Below are positions 55,743-63,903 of a DNA stretch of 64,000 nucleotides, piece by piece. The notes under the pieces were generated by a model, which did no database searches, was not told the DNA's origin, and was given only the letters and a program-made list of their open reading frames with translations. The translations under genes were made by a program, and so were the position numbers. Location: NCBI GenBank assembly GCA_004293915.1, contig RDZG01000058.1, forward strand, positions 56,799 through 120,798, given 5' to 3'. Positions within the stretch are counted from its first letter, which is position 1, and each line of letters opens with the position of its first letter. The stretch comes from Bacteroidota bacterium. Its GTDB lineage: Bacteria > Bacteroidota > Bacteroidia > Cytophagales > UBA9547.

Positions 55743-55834
55743 TAACTTTATTTTCTTCAAAAAAACAAAATAAAGCAACTCGCTTTGTTTAATCAAATGG
55801 CTTTATATTTTTTATTTAATACTTAACAAAACAA

Positions 55835-55856
55835 GGTACAAGCGGATGCTTGTACC
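55835..55856. repeat. Perfect 9-bp palindromic hairpin
   Basis: GGTACAAGC (55835-55843) and GCTTGTACC (55848-55856) around GGAT. It is a REP-like element 93 bp after the T9SS gene; a separate imperfect palindrome follows (TTTGCCAC 55886-55893 with GTGGCAAA 55931-55938). Confidence 0.7.
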
Positions 55857-55993
55857 AGTGAGGTAAAAATCATACTAACTACATATTTGCCACGAATGCA
55901 CGAAAAAAAACATTAAAAATTAGTGAATTTGTGGCAAAAAAAATAATAGAAATAAATTTGGAGTAGAAGTTGTATCTTCAACTCCAATAAGGC

Positions 55994-56171
55994 TATAAAT
56001 TATTTAGGCAATAAAAATACACTTTTATATAATGATTTTTGAAAATAGATTACACAAAGGTTTTTAGGATATGATTTTTCTTCGCTCAAATGGCTTTGAT
56101 TATTTTATTATTTCGGTTTAATTTGTCAAAAAATATAAAAAATGGGAAATATAACATTTAGTATGATAAAA
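55994..56171. repeat. Direct repeat B: upstream and start region of ndk
   Basis: Intact partner of the copy at 53051. It runs through the ndk promoter region into its first codons. Relative to the relic it contains an extra ~40 bp with the ribosome site and ATG. Confidence 0.85.
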
Positions 56172-56558
56172 CCCGATGCCGTTACAGACAAGCATTCGGG
56201 AGCAATTTTAAAAATGATTGAAGAGGCAGGTTTTAGAATTAAAGCATTAAAAATGACTAATTTGACTGACGAAAGAGCGGGTCAATTTTATGAAGTTCAT
56301 AAAGAAAGACCTTTTTATGGCGAACTAAAAGCTGTAATGTCGAAAAGCCATATTATTGCAATGGTTTTGGAAAAAGAAAATGCAGTTGCCGATTTTAGAA
56401 AACTAATTGGAGCTACTAATCCTGCCAATGCAGATGCAGGAACAATACGCAAACTTTTTGCTCGTTCGCTCGAATCAAACGCCATTCATGGTTCAGATTC
56501 TGACGAAAATGCCAGAATTGAAGCGAGTTTCTTTTTTGCTCAAACCGAAATATACTAA
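56142..56558 (+). CDS. ndk: Nucleoside diphosphate kinase
   Basis: 138 residues, complete. MGNITFSMIKPDAV at the N-terminus; the phospho-histidine is in NAIHGSDSDENARIEASFFF. It equilibrates NTPs and dNTPs using ATP in the cytoplasm. The promoter region is duplicated at 53051, so the intact gene has kept the full copy. Confidence 0.95.
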   Translation: MGNITFSMIKPDAVTDKHSGAILKMIEEAGFRIKALKMTNLTDERAGQFYEVHKERPFYGELKAVMSKSHIIAMVLEKENAVADFRKLIGATNPANADAGTIRKLFARSLESNAIHGSDSDENARIEASFFFAQTEIY

Positions 56559-56620
56559 ATCATTTTTCTTGCCTCTGTTTTAAAACGAAATAGAGGCTTT
56601 TTACAAAAATATGTAATTTT

Positions 56621-57619
56621 ATGTCAAGTCAAGAACACACACTAATACATATTTTTGATTATAACCAAACTCATTTTAAAGAAGTTGCAAATGCCGAATT
56701 GCACACTTGTGCCGAATATACACGAAGCGATAGCATAACTTGGATAGATATAGATAGCAATAAAGATTTAAACATTGTTGAAACAATTGCTCAAAATTTT
56801 GATTTTCATCCGCTTATAAAAGAAAATATTTTAGACAAAACCCAACGACCCAAATTCGAGGATTTCGATAAAGAATTGTTTGTTTTATTAAAATTTTTGA
56901 AAAGAAACACCATTACACAAAAATTTGATACCGAAAATATTTCTGTAATTTTTGGGCAAAAAGCAGTGGTTTCGTTTCAAGAAAAAATAGAAGGCGATGC
57001 GTTTGAAAACATCCGTTTAAAAATCAGAAATCCAGCTAGTAAAATACGCAAATCAGGTACAGATTTTTTGGTTTATACACTTTTGGATGCCACAATAGAA
57101 AGTTATTTTAATCTTTTAGAAGATGTTGGCGAGCAAGTAGAGCAAATCGAAACTGCTGTGATGTCGAAGCCAGATTCTTCTACCTTGAGGCAAATTTATA
57201 GGCTCAAAAGAGATATAATGTACTTGCGCAAAGTGGTTTGGCCCATGCGTGAGGTGATTAATAATCTCATTATGACAGATAGCGAATTGATAAAAGAAAA
57301 CACAAAAATTTATTTGCGTGATGTGTATCAACACGCCTCACAAGTGCTAGACACCATCGAAATCAACCGAGAAATGCTTACAGGAATGCTAGATGTTTAT
57401 TTATCGAGCATTAGTTATCGGATGAATGCAGTAATGAAAGTACTTACCATAATTTCTACCATTTTTATTCCATTAACATTTATTACAAGCATTTATGGTA
57501 TGAATTTTGAGTTTATTCCAGAACTTAAATGGAAATGGGGCTATTTTTTTGTTTGGGGAATGGTTTTTGTTACCACAGTTGTGATGTTGAGTTATTTTAA
57601 AATAAAAAAATGGTTTTGA
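56621..57619 (+). CDS. corA: CorA-family magnesium/cobalt transporter
   Basis: 332 residues with a long cytoplasmic domain and two C-terminal TM helices. The signature YGMN occurs in FITSIYGMNFEFIPE, between helices ITIISTIFIPLTF and WGYFFVWGMVFVTTVVMLSYF. Pentameric Mg2+ channel. It follows ndk by 62 bp in the same direction. Confidence 0.92.
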   Translation: MSSQEHTLIHIFDYNQTHFKEVANAELHTCAEYTRSDSITWIDIDSNKDLNIVETIAQNFDFHPLIKENILDKTQRPKFEDFDKELFVLLKFLKRNTITQKFDTENISVIFGQKAVVSFQEKIEGDAFENIRLKIRNPASKIRKSGTDFLVYTLLDATIESYFNLLEDVGEQVEQIETAVMSKPDSSTLRQIYRLKRDIMYLRKVVWPMREVINNLIMTDSELIKENTKIYLRDVYQHASQVLDTIEINREMLTGMLDVYLSSISYRMNAVMKVLTIISTIFIPLTFITSIYGMNFEFIPELKWKWGYFFVWGMVFVTTVVMLSYFKIKKWF

Positions 57620-57672
57620 TGAAAATCAGTGATTTCCCTTAACAAAAATTTACACGCTATAAATTCTTCCTT

Positions 57673-57934
57673 TCATGGGAATATTTTATAAATTTCATCT
57701 CTTTTGGCAACACGTACAAGAAAAATACAATCAACTTCTATGCTAAATCCAATACGATAATTTCCAATCCGGATTCGGTAGTATTTAGAATACCCAACCA
57801 TTTTTTTGATATCAAATTTATCAAGGTTGGTTGCCTTTTCTAATTCGCTAATAAATTTTAAGATTTCTATTTGTAATGGTTTTGAAAGCTTTTTTGGTGT
57901 CTTTTACAAATGATTTTTTAATCTCAATTTTCAT
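57673..57934 (-). pseudogene. relE: RelE-type toxin, frameshifted
   Basis: The start (ATG 57934, MKIEIKKSFVKDTKK) overlaps the antitoxin stop in ATGA, as in functional modules. The next stretch (SKPLQIEILKFISELEKATNL...YYRIRIGNYRIGFSIEVDCIFLVRVAKRDEIYKIFP) is the conserved RelE body, but it is in another frame: an AAAAAAGC run is one A too long. The reading frame from the ATG stops after 28 residues. If real, the antitoxin is now an orphan; the error may also be in the sequence, since the lesion is a homopolymer. Confidence 0.75.
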
Positions 57935-58131
57935 TCACCTAAAGATTTTAAAAAAGATTTTTTTTCGTTTTTATTAAGTGTAGCTGATTTCATTCCTTCT
58001 GCTATCATTTGTCCGAAGTTTTTATCCTCAATACTATCTATATAATCTGCTTTTGCGTCCATTATTTGTAGTATTTTAATGATTTTTTCGGCACTACTTT
58101 TAGTTTTAGTTTTTACTATTAACGTTTCCAT
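57931..58131 (-). CDS. DUF2683-like antitoxin of a RelE toxin
   Basis: 66 residues: METLIVKTKTKSSAEKIIKILQIMDAKADYIDS..., a small Bacteroidota antitoxin with an N-terminal beta strand and two helices. It would pair with the overlapping relE at 57673. Its upstream region and 5' coding part are duplicated at 59147-59448, where the copy is broken. Confidence 0.72.
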   Translation of the reverse strand: METLIVKTKTKSSAEKIIKILQIMDAKADYIDSIEDKNFGQMIAEGMKSATLNKNEKKSFLKSLGE

Positions 58132-58272
58132 GTTATTTTAAAGGATTATTTTATATCAAATATACAGAAAAATTCAATAGGTATTATTTTCTAATCAACA
58201 AACATCAAATTTACATTAACAAATATAGCAAATTTTAGAATTAAATAGTTAGGTTAGTTGGTAAAGAATATT
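57981..58272. repeat. Direct repeat A of the antitoxin 5' region (292 bp)
   Basis: Nearly identical to 59147-59448 over the whole length, with a few substitutions, one 1-bp and one ~11-bp length difference. It covers the antitoxin 5' coding half and its promoter region. The two copies flank a VapBC-type module. Confidence 0.88.
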
Positions 58273-58295
58273 TGTAGCGGATATGCTAAAACATT

Positions 58296-58318
58296 GTTAT
58301 CTGTGAGCCACAGATAAC
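58296..58318. repeat. Perfect 10-bp hairpin upstream of vapB
   Basis: GTTATCTGTG (58296-58305) and CACAGATAAC (58309-58318) around AGC. It stands just after the end of the repeat copy and ~100 bp before vapB; likely a REP-like element or a mark of the insertion boundary. Confidence 0.65.
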
Positions 58319-58376
58319 GGTGATGAACTTTTGATAGCGTTGTAATTGCATATTTTTTATTTATCTTTTGTAATTA

Positions 58377-58401
58377 ATGTGAAAATATATTAATTTCACA
58401 T
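58377..58401. promoter_or_regulatory. Inverted repeat, likely VapBC operator
   Basis: ATGTGAAA (58377-58384) and TTTCACAT (58394-58401) with a 9-bp spacer, ending 18 bp before the antitoxin start. VapB-type antitoxins usually autoregulate from such palindromes. Confidence 0.55.
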
Positions 58402-58419
58402 CATATAAAATAAATTTTG

Positions 58420-58635
58420 ATGGAAACAGTTCTGGTTCAAATTAATAACAACAAAGCTTACAGGCTCTTGGAAGATTTAGAGGATTTGAATATCATTACT
58501 GTAATTAAAAAAAACATTCCTCCCGCACAAAAGATATCTGAAAAATATGCAGGTAAACTTCCTTCTGATATTGCAGATGAATTACAAAACTACGTGAGCC
58601 AAAGTCGAAAAGAATGGAACAACCAAACTATTTGA
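58420..58635 (+). CDS. vapB: VapB-like antitoxin
   Basis: 71 residues from ATG 58420 (METVLVQINNNKAYRLLEDLEDLNIITVIKKN); the codon just before it, TTG, would add one residue. The N-terminus is a strand-helix unit, the rest a helical tail that would wrap a PIN toxin (ADELQNYVSQSRKEWNNQ). It overlaps the toxin gene by 22 bp, so translation is coupled. Confidence 0.72.
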   Translation: METVLVQINNNKAYRLLEDLEDLNIITVIKKNIPPAQKISEKYAGKLPSDIADELQNYVSQSRKEWNNQTI

Positions 58636-59003
58636 TAGACACTAATATTGTAATCGATTACTTGGGTAAAAAAATACCTACTTTGGGTATGTCTTTTATG
58701 AATAACGTCATCGATAACACTCCTTGTTTGTCAGTTGTATCTAAAATAGAAATATTAGGATACAATGCACCTAAAGAACACTACAAATTGCTTACTGATT
58801 TTATGGATGATTCCACCGTTTTAGATTTAAACTCTTTTGTTGTGGATGAGAGTATTGAAATACGCAAAAAGTATAAAACTAAACTTCCCGATGCTATTAT
58901 TGCTGCTACTGCTTTAGTTTTTGACCTTACACTAATTACTAGAAATACAAAAGACTTTGACTCAATTCAAGGATTAAAATTGATTGACCCTTGGAAAATT
59001 TAA
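58614..59003 (+). CDS. vapC: PIN-domain toxin (VapC type)
   Basis: 129 residues. Four acidic PIN residues are visible: YLIDTNIVIDYLG, SVVSKIEILGY, KLPDAIIAATA and LITRNTKDFD. Mg-dependent endoribonuclease acting on tRNA or rRNA. It appears intact, in contrast with the two other toxin-antitoxin modules in this window. Confidence 0.85.
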   Translation: MEQPNYLIDTNIVIDYLGKKIPTLGMSFMNNVIDNTPCLSVVSKIEILGYNAPKEHYKLLTDFMDDSTVLDLNSFVVDESIEIRKKYKTKLPDAIIAATALVFDLTLITRNTKDFDSIQGLKLIDPWKI

Positions 59004-59146
59004 TTGATTGCGATTTGCATATTTTCTTGCCATACTTTTTCATAACTAGAGTTTATTTATTATTTTAATGGGATTTAGATAAGAAGCTAAGCTCAGTTAG
59101 GGAATTATCCCAAATCATAAATAATAATGTATGCAGGTTTAAATTT

Positions 59147-59448
59147 TAGCTCGTTTTCATTCCTTCTAATATCATTTGTCCGAAGTTTTTATCTCAATAC
59201 TATCTATATAATCTGCTTTTGCGTCCATTATTTGTAGTATTTTTATGATTTTTTCGGCACTACTTTTAGTTTTAGTTTTTACTATTAACGTTTCCATGTT
59301 ATTTTAAAGGATTATTTTATATCAAATATACAGAAAAATTCAATCAGCTTTTGTAGGTATTATTTTCTAATCAACAAACATCAAATTTACATTAACAAAT
59401 ATAGCAAATTTTAGAATTAAATAGTTAGGTTAGTTGGTGAAGAATATT
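59147..59448. repeat. Direct repeat B with broken antitoxin copy
   Basis: Second copy of the 58 kb antitoxin region. The coding part (minus, ATG at 59297) reads METLIVKTKTKSSAEKIIKIL like the first copy but one base is missing (TTATCTCAAT versus TTATCCTCAAT), so the frame shifts after DSIE and stops. The remaining 3' half of the gene and the toxin are absent. The stretch 59004-59146 before it and 59449-59551 after it hold no gene. Confidence 0.82.
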
Positions 59449-59566
59449 AATAAAGGCGGAATTATGTAGATTTTATGCAAAAAACACCAAACTGGACTAA
59501 AAACATGATTTACTTTTTTGAGAATCTAGGAATTATAAATTAATTTGCAACATGAAAATATGCTTA

Positions 59567-60496
59567 ATGAAAAAAAATATCACTTCATTGGTAATACTAG
59601 TATATTGCTTTTATTCTCAGGGACAAAGTCTTATACAAGCTACTGGGTCATCAAACAATTTTAACGTCAACATCGGTGCAAACTTTGGTGGACAATATCA
59701 ATCAGGTCATATGTTTTGTTTTATTTCAAATCAAACCATAACCGGACCTGCTACACTTGCCATCAATGGGATGTCACCCCAATCTATTCTCAAAAATTTA
59801 GATCAACCACTCGCAAGTGGTGAAATCGTCAATGGACAATCAGTCTGTGTCATCTATGATGGAACCAATTTCCAACTTAATAGTCCAACTATTCCGACCT
59901 TTGTAGTCACATCATCCACAGGATGGGTAACTACAACTTTTGGTCTGAATTATGATGCAAATGGAAGTGTTGTTGTACGAGGAACTATCAATACTGGACC
60001 TATCTATGACATCACTCAAGCAAGTACAGCAACATGGTTTCAATATGCTCCAAGAAAAGGCGCATTAAAAATTGGTCGTGCTGATGCTACTAGTTGGCTT
60101 GATGCAAATACAGGACGTTATACATTTTCTTCGGGCGATAGAAATAGAGCTGGAGCAAACAATTCTGCAGCTATCGGTGGAACACTAAATATTATTGTTA
60201 CTTCTAGCGGCGTCAACTCTGTTGCTATCGGTGGAGCAAATTCAACAATTATTGGTAATAATGCTATAAGCCTAGGAACAAATCTTTCGATTCCTTCTTA
60301 TGGAGAAGTTAGTATGGGATTATTTAATCGTCCTTACAGTGGCACACCCAATACATCTATTCCAACTGATCAACTCTTTAGTATTGGTAATGGAACTGGA
60401 GTTGGAGCAGAATCTAATGCCTTAGTAGTACTTAAAAATGGAAATATCGGTATCAATAATGTCGACAATCCTACCGCTACGTTGGATATCAATTGA
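59567..60496 (+). pseudogene. Surface protein, N-terminal part with YadA-like head repeats
   Basis: Start at ATG 59567 (MKKNITSLVILVYCFYSQGQ) gives a signal peptide; ATG 59552 adds five residues. Then a beta-rich region and degenerate YadA/hep-Hag-like repeats (NSAAIGGTLNIIV, NSVAIGGANSTII, NNAISLGTNLSI), ending ...NPTATLDIN at an in-frame TGA (60494-60496). In related proteins the next residue is Gly, so a GGA-to-TGA transversion is the simplest reading. Likely an exported adhesin or structural surface protein, now nonsense-mutated. Confidence 0.7.
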
Positions 60497-60982
60497 ACGG
60501 TCAAGTTGAGAAACTTCACTACACCTGGTATCTTGAGTACTGATAATACTGGACAGATACAACTTATTTCCGCTTGCGGATTTAATGTGTATAGAAGTAG
60601 TGATCAGATCCTTACTTCAAGTGTGATTGGCATCGTCAATTTTGATGTAGCATCATACAATGATGGTAATGCTTTTGATCTGAGTACAGATGAATTTACT
60701 GCTCCTAGCAATGGGATTTATCAATTCTCTGCCAAAATCATGGTCAAAGATATTGGACAAGTCGATCTGATGCTCTACCTCAATAGTAGCGTCATAGAAC
60801 AAACTTCACAATTCTTTACTTTAGGAACTTCAGGCAACAACACATTATCAGTCAATAGTACACTCAAACTCAATAGCGGTGATAAAATTACTTTGAGAGC
60901 ATTGCAAATTACTGCAAGCAATCAGGTGATCAAAAACATCAACAATGCTACGATCCGTTTTAGTGGATCGAGACTATATTAA
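60497..60982 (+). pseudogene. Surface protein, C-terminal part with C1q/TNF-like domain
   Basis: The same reading frame continues TVKLRNFTTPGILSTDNTGQIQL, then a C1q-like jelly roll (FDVASYNDGNAFDLSTDEFTAPSNGIYQFSAKIMV ... TIRFSGSRLY). An ATG at 60506 could start a shorter protein without signal, which is unlikely to be useful. Terminator immediately downstream. Confidence 0.7.
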
Positions 60983-60985
60983 AAA

Positions 60986-61010
60986 AGCCCCCGAAATTCG
61001 GGGGTGCTTT
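60986..61010 (+). terminator. Strong GC hairpin terminator
   Basis: CCCCCGAA paired with TTCGGGGG, plus AGC/GCT closing pairs, followed by TTTTT. It lies 4 bp after the surface-protein stop. The rest of the intergenic gap to 61303 is AT-rich with no other feature. Confidence 0.9.
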
Positions 61011-61302
61011 TTATGTTACAAATTAAATGAGTGTTATGTAATGACACCTTAATAAGGGATTGGTTATCAAGTATTATGAAAATAAGCTATAGACTTTGTC
61101 AAACAAACCTTTTTTATACATAAACATATCACAAAAAAGCTTAATTAAAATTGTATTTTAGCCAATAAATTATTTTTTATATCATTATTTGAAAATAGCC
61201 TTTTGAATTATAGCGAATTTGGATTTATTTTGCTCAACTTTTCTGAAATCATATATCATTTGAAATTCAGAAATAAAAAATTTAGATTTAGAAAACAATA
61301 TT

Positions 61303-62889
61303 ATGGCAGAAATTCTTAGAATGCCCAAATTGAGCGATACCATGACCGAAGGTATTATTGCTGTGTGGCATAAAAAAGTAGGAGATACAGTGAAAGAAGG
61401 CGAACTTTTGGCAGAAGTAGATTCGGATAAAGCCACTATGGAGGTTGAAGCGTATGCCTCTGGCACGGTTTTATACATTGGTGGAAAAGCAAAAGAAGCT
61501 ATTGCTGTTGATGGTATTTTAGCTATTGTTGGAAAAGCTGGCGAAGATATTTCGGCACTAATTGGTGGTGGTGCTGCCGCTTCTGTTGTTGCTACTCCTG
61601 CTGCGACTCCTGTTGTTACATCTAGTCCAGCTGTGGATACATCAAACATCAAAGCAAAATTGATATTGATGCCAAAAATGAGCGATACCATGACAGAAGG
61701 TACAATCGAAAAATGGCATAAAAAAGTTGGCGATAAAGTCAAATCTGGCGAACTTTTAGCAGATGTAGCTACCGACAAAGCCACAATGGAGCTCGAAAGC
61801 TACGAAGATGGCACACTTTTATATATTGGTATTGAAGAAGGAAAATCAGTAGTTGTAGATGGCGTTTTGGCTATTGTAGGCGAAGCGGGTGCCGATTACA
61901 AAGTACTTTTGGCTAGTGGAAACGCTCCTAAAGTTGCACCAGCAGCGGTGGTAAATACACCAGTCGCTACTGAAACACAAATTGCAGTTTTAACATCAGC
62001 AACTAATGATGCTCGCATTAAAGCATCGCCTTTAGCTAAAAAAATTGCCGCAGATAAAGGTATAGACATAAAATTAGTAACAGGTACTGCCGAAGGCGGT
62101 AGAGTTACTAAAAAAGATATTGAATCGTTCAAACCGGGTGCATTGCCAGCAGCCGTTTCTAAAGATGCGCCAAAAACTTCGACTATATCGCCAGCAGCTG
62201 TTGGCGTTGAAAGTTTTGAAGAGGTTTCGGTAAGTTCGATGCGAAAAGTTATTGCTAAACGCTTAGCAGAAAGTTTGTTTACTGCTCCGCATTTTAGCTT
62301 AACGATGGAAATTAATATGGACAAAGCGGTGGATGCTCGCAAAAGCATGAACGATTGGGCTGAGTCTAAAATTTCGTTTAACGATATGGTTATCAAGGCT
62401 GTAGCTGCTGCCATTCGTAAACATCCAAAAGTTAATGGCTCTTGGCTTGGCGACAAAATTCGATACAACAATCACATACATATTGGTGTGGCAGTTGCGG
62501 TTGAAGATGGTTTGTTAGTACCTGTGGTTCGTTTTGCTGATAGTTTATCTTTAACTCAAATTTCTGCAACTGTAAAAGACCTTGGCGGAAAAGCAAAAAC
62601 AGGCAAATTGCAACCTAACGATTGGGCTGGTAATACGTTTACTGTCTCAAATTTAGGTATGTTTGGTATCGAAGAATTTACTTCGATTATCAATCAACCT
62701 GATGTTTGTATTCTTTCGGTTGGTGCAATTGTACAAAAACCGATTGTGAAAGATGGACAAATAGTGATTGGTAATACTATGAAAATCACACTTTCAGCTG
62801 ATCACAGAGTAGTTGATGGAGCTGTTGGTTCGGCTTTCTTAGTTACATTGCGAGGTTTGCTTGAAGATCCAGTTCGGATTTTGGCATAA
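61303..62889 (+). CDS. pdhC: Pyruvate dehydrogenase complex E2 (dihydrolipoyl acetyltransferase)
   Basis: 528 residues. Two lipoyl domains (residues ~1-78 and ~118-195), each with the lipoylated lysine in DSDKATMEVEAY and TDKATMELESY; Ala/Val-rich linkers; an E1/E3-binding domain (ASPLAKKIAADKGIDIKLV...GGRVTKKDIESF); and a catalytic domain with DHRVVDGAVGSAFL. Transfers the acetyl group to CoA, in the cytoplasm. The E1 and E3 genes are not adjacent here. Confidence 0.93.
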   Translation: MAEILRMPKLSDTMTEGIIAVWHKKVGDTVKEGELLAEVDSDKATMEVEAYASGTVLYIGGKAKEAIAVDGILAIVGKAGEDISALIGGGAAASVVATPAATPVVTSSPAVDTSNIKAKLILMPKMSDTMTEGTIEKWHKKVGDKVKSGELLADVATDKATMELESYEDGTLLYIGIEEGKSVVVDGVLAIVGEAGADYKVLLASGNAPKVAPAAVVNTPVATETQIAVLTSATNDARIKASPLAKKIAADKGIDIKLVTGTAEGGRVTKKDIESFKPGALPAAVSKDAPKTSTISPAAVGVESFEEVSVSSMRKVIAKRLAESLFTAPHFSLTMEINMDKAVDARKSMNDWAESKISFNDMVIKAVAAAIRKHPKVNGSWLGDKIRYNNHIHIGVAVAVEDGLLVPVVRFADSLSLTQISATVKDLGGKAKTGKLQPNDWAGNTFTVSNLGMFGIEEFTSIINQPDVCILSVGAIVQKPIVKDGQIVIGNTMKITLSADHRVVDGAVGSAFLVTLRGLLEDPVRILA

Positions 62890-62927
62890 ATTTTAACAAA
62901 GAAACCAAACTTAAACGTTTGGTTTTT

Positions 62928-63557
62928 TTATGCAGTTTTCACATCAAATTTTGTGATTACTCTTGCGGCATTAGAAATTAAATATTTTTTGCCTGATTGA
63001 ATGTCTTTGCATAGCGAACGAGTACGAACCGATTTTTCTTTCATAAAAAACCGTTTATTAAATTCAAAAGCCTTGCCAATGCTTACTTGCAAAAGTGGCT
63101 CTTTGCCATCGGGTTCGTCAAATGCTGATAAGGCATCAATCAAATCGTGGTCGGCACACGATGATGCTTTTGGGTTTACTAAATAATCAGAAAAAACTTT
63201 TAAAATTTTTGGTGGAAACACGCCTGAATGCAACATTGGTTTGGCAACTAATCGAAATTCCGATTTCCACTCTTGTCCATGCGGTTCGGGCTTGTTGCCA
63301 TGTTTTACACGTGTATATAAATGTGCAACCTCGTGCAAATACGTTACCAAAAAAGCAAAGGGATTCAAATCGCCATTAATAGTAATAGTGTGCGATTTGT
63401 CGGTAAAATAATAGCGGTAATCGCCAAGTTTTGTTTGTCTTTTGCGAGAAATCTTGAAATGGAAATCGTTTTTTTGCCAAATATCAAAACAATAATCTAC
63501 TGCCTGTTCGGGAAAATACGTAAAAAATACTTTTTTTGGGTCTGGTTTTAGTGGCAA
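62928..63557 (-). CDS. SprT-like metalloprotease-type protein
   Basis: 209 residues. Motif YLHEVAHLYTRVKHGNKPEPHGQEWKSEFR contains HExxH-like HEVAH and the third ligand region typical of SprT/SPRTN domains. A zinc-binding, DNA-protein crosslink-type fold is expected; function in bacteria is unclear. It is convergent with pdhC (38 bp between stops). Confidence 0.82.
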   Translation of the reverse strand: MPLKPDPKKVFFTYFPEQAVDYCFDIWQKNDFHFKISRKRQTKLGDYRYYFTDKSHTITINGDLNPFAFLVTYLHEVAHLYTRVKHGNKPEPHGQEWKSEFRLVAKPMLHSGVFPPKILKVFSDYLVNPKASSCADHDLIDALSAFDEPDGKEPLLQVSIGKAFEFNKRFFMKEKSVRTRSLCKDIQSGKKYLISNAARVITKFDVKTA

Positions 63558-63680
63558 TTGGGTAGGCTAATTTTCCTGAATCAAAGGCATAACAAAATAA
63601 ATAAAAAAATAATTCTAAAGACACATTTTTTGTTTTAAATTATAATTAAATTGTGGTTTAATATCTATTTCTAAAGAACA

Positions 63681-63903
63681 ATGTCGGAACTTGAACTTTA
63701 TATAAAATCGTATTTTGGTGTGGTTTCAGAAAATGATTTAAAATCCATAGTTTCGTTATTCAACTCAAAAACCATTTTAAAAGGAGAATATTTTCTGAAA
63801 ACTGGAAATAAATGCGATAAGTTGAGTTTTGTTCAATCGGGGCTTTTAAGAATTTTTGTGCAAACACAAGATAAGGAAGTAACGCAATGGATTTCTGAAA
63901 AAG
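63681..63903 (+). pseudogene. Crp/Fnr-type regulator, interrupted by an IS
   Basis: Begins MSELELYIKSYFGVVSENDLKSIV and continues LKGEYFLKTGNKCDKLSFVQSGLLRIFV...DKEVTQWIS, a cyclic-nucleotide-binding-type N-terminal domain (~75 residues). From 63904 the sequence is that of the insertion element, so the rest of the cNMP domain and the HTH are missing. Confidence 0.72.

Noticed and set aside
60494-60496. TGA read as glycine (alternative code)
   Set aside because: TGA is used as a normal stop in other genes of the window, for example rlmD and the relE-type antitoxin; a nonsense mutation is simpler.
59567-60982. Prophage tail fibre
   Set aside because: No phage genes surround it and a signal peptide is present, favouring a secreted surface protein.
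61185-61784. Minus-strand 199-residue ORF over the start of pdhC
   Set aside because: It overlaps the well-supported lipoyl domain gene on the other strand, so it is a shadow frame.
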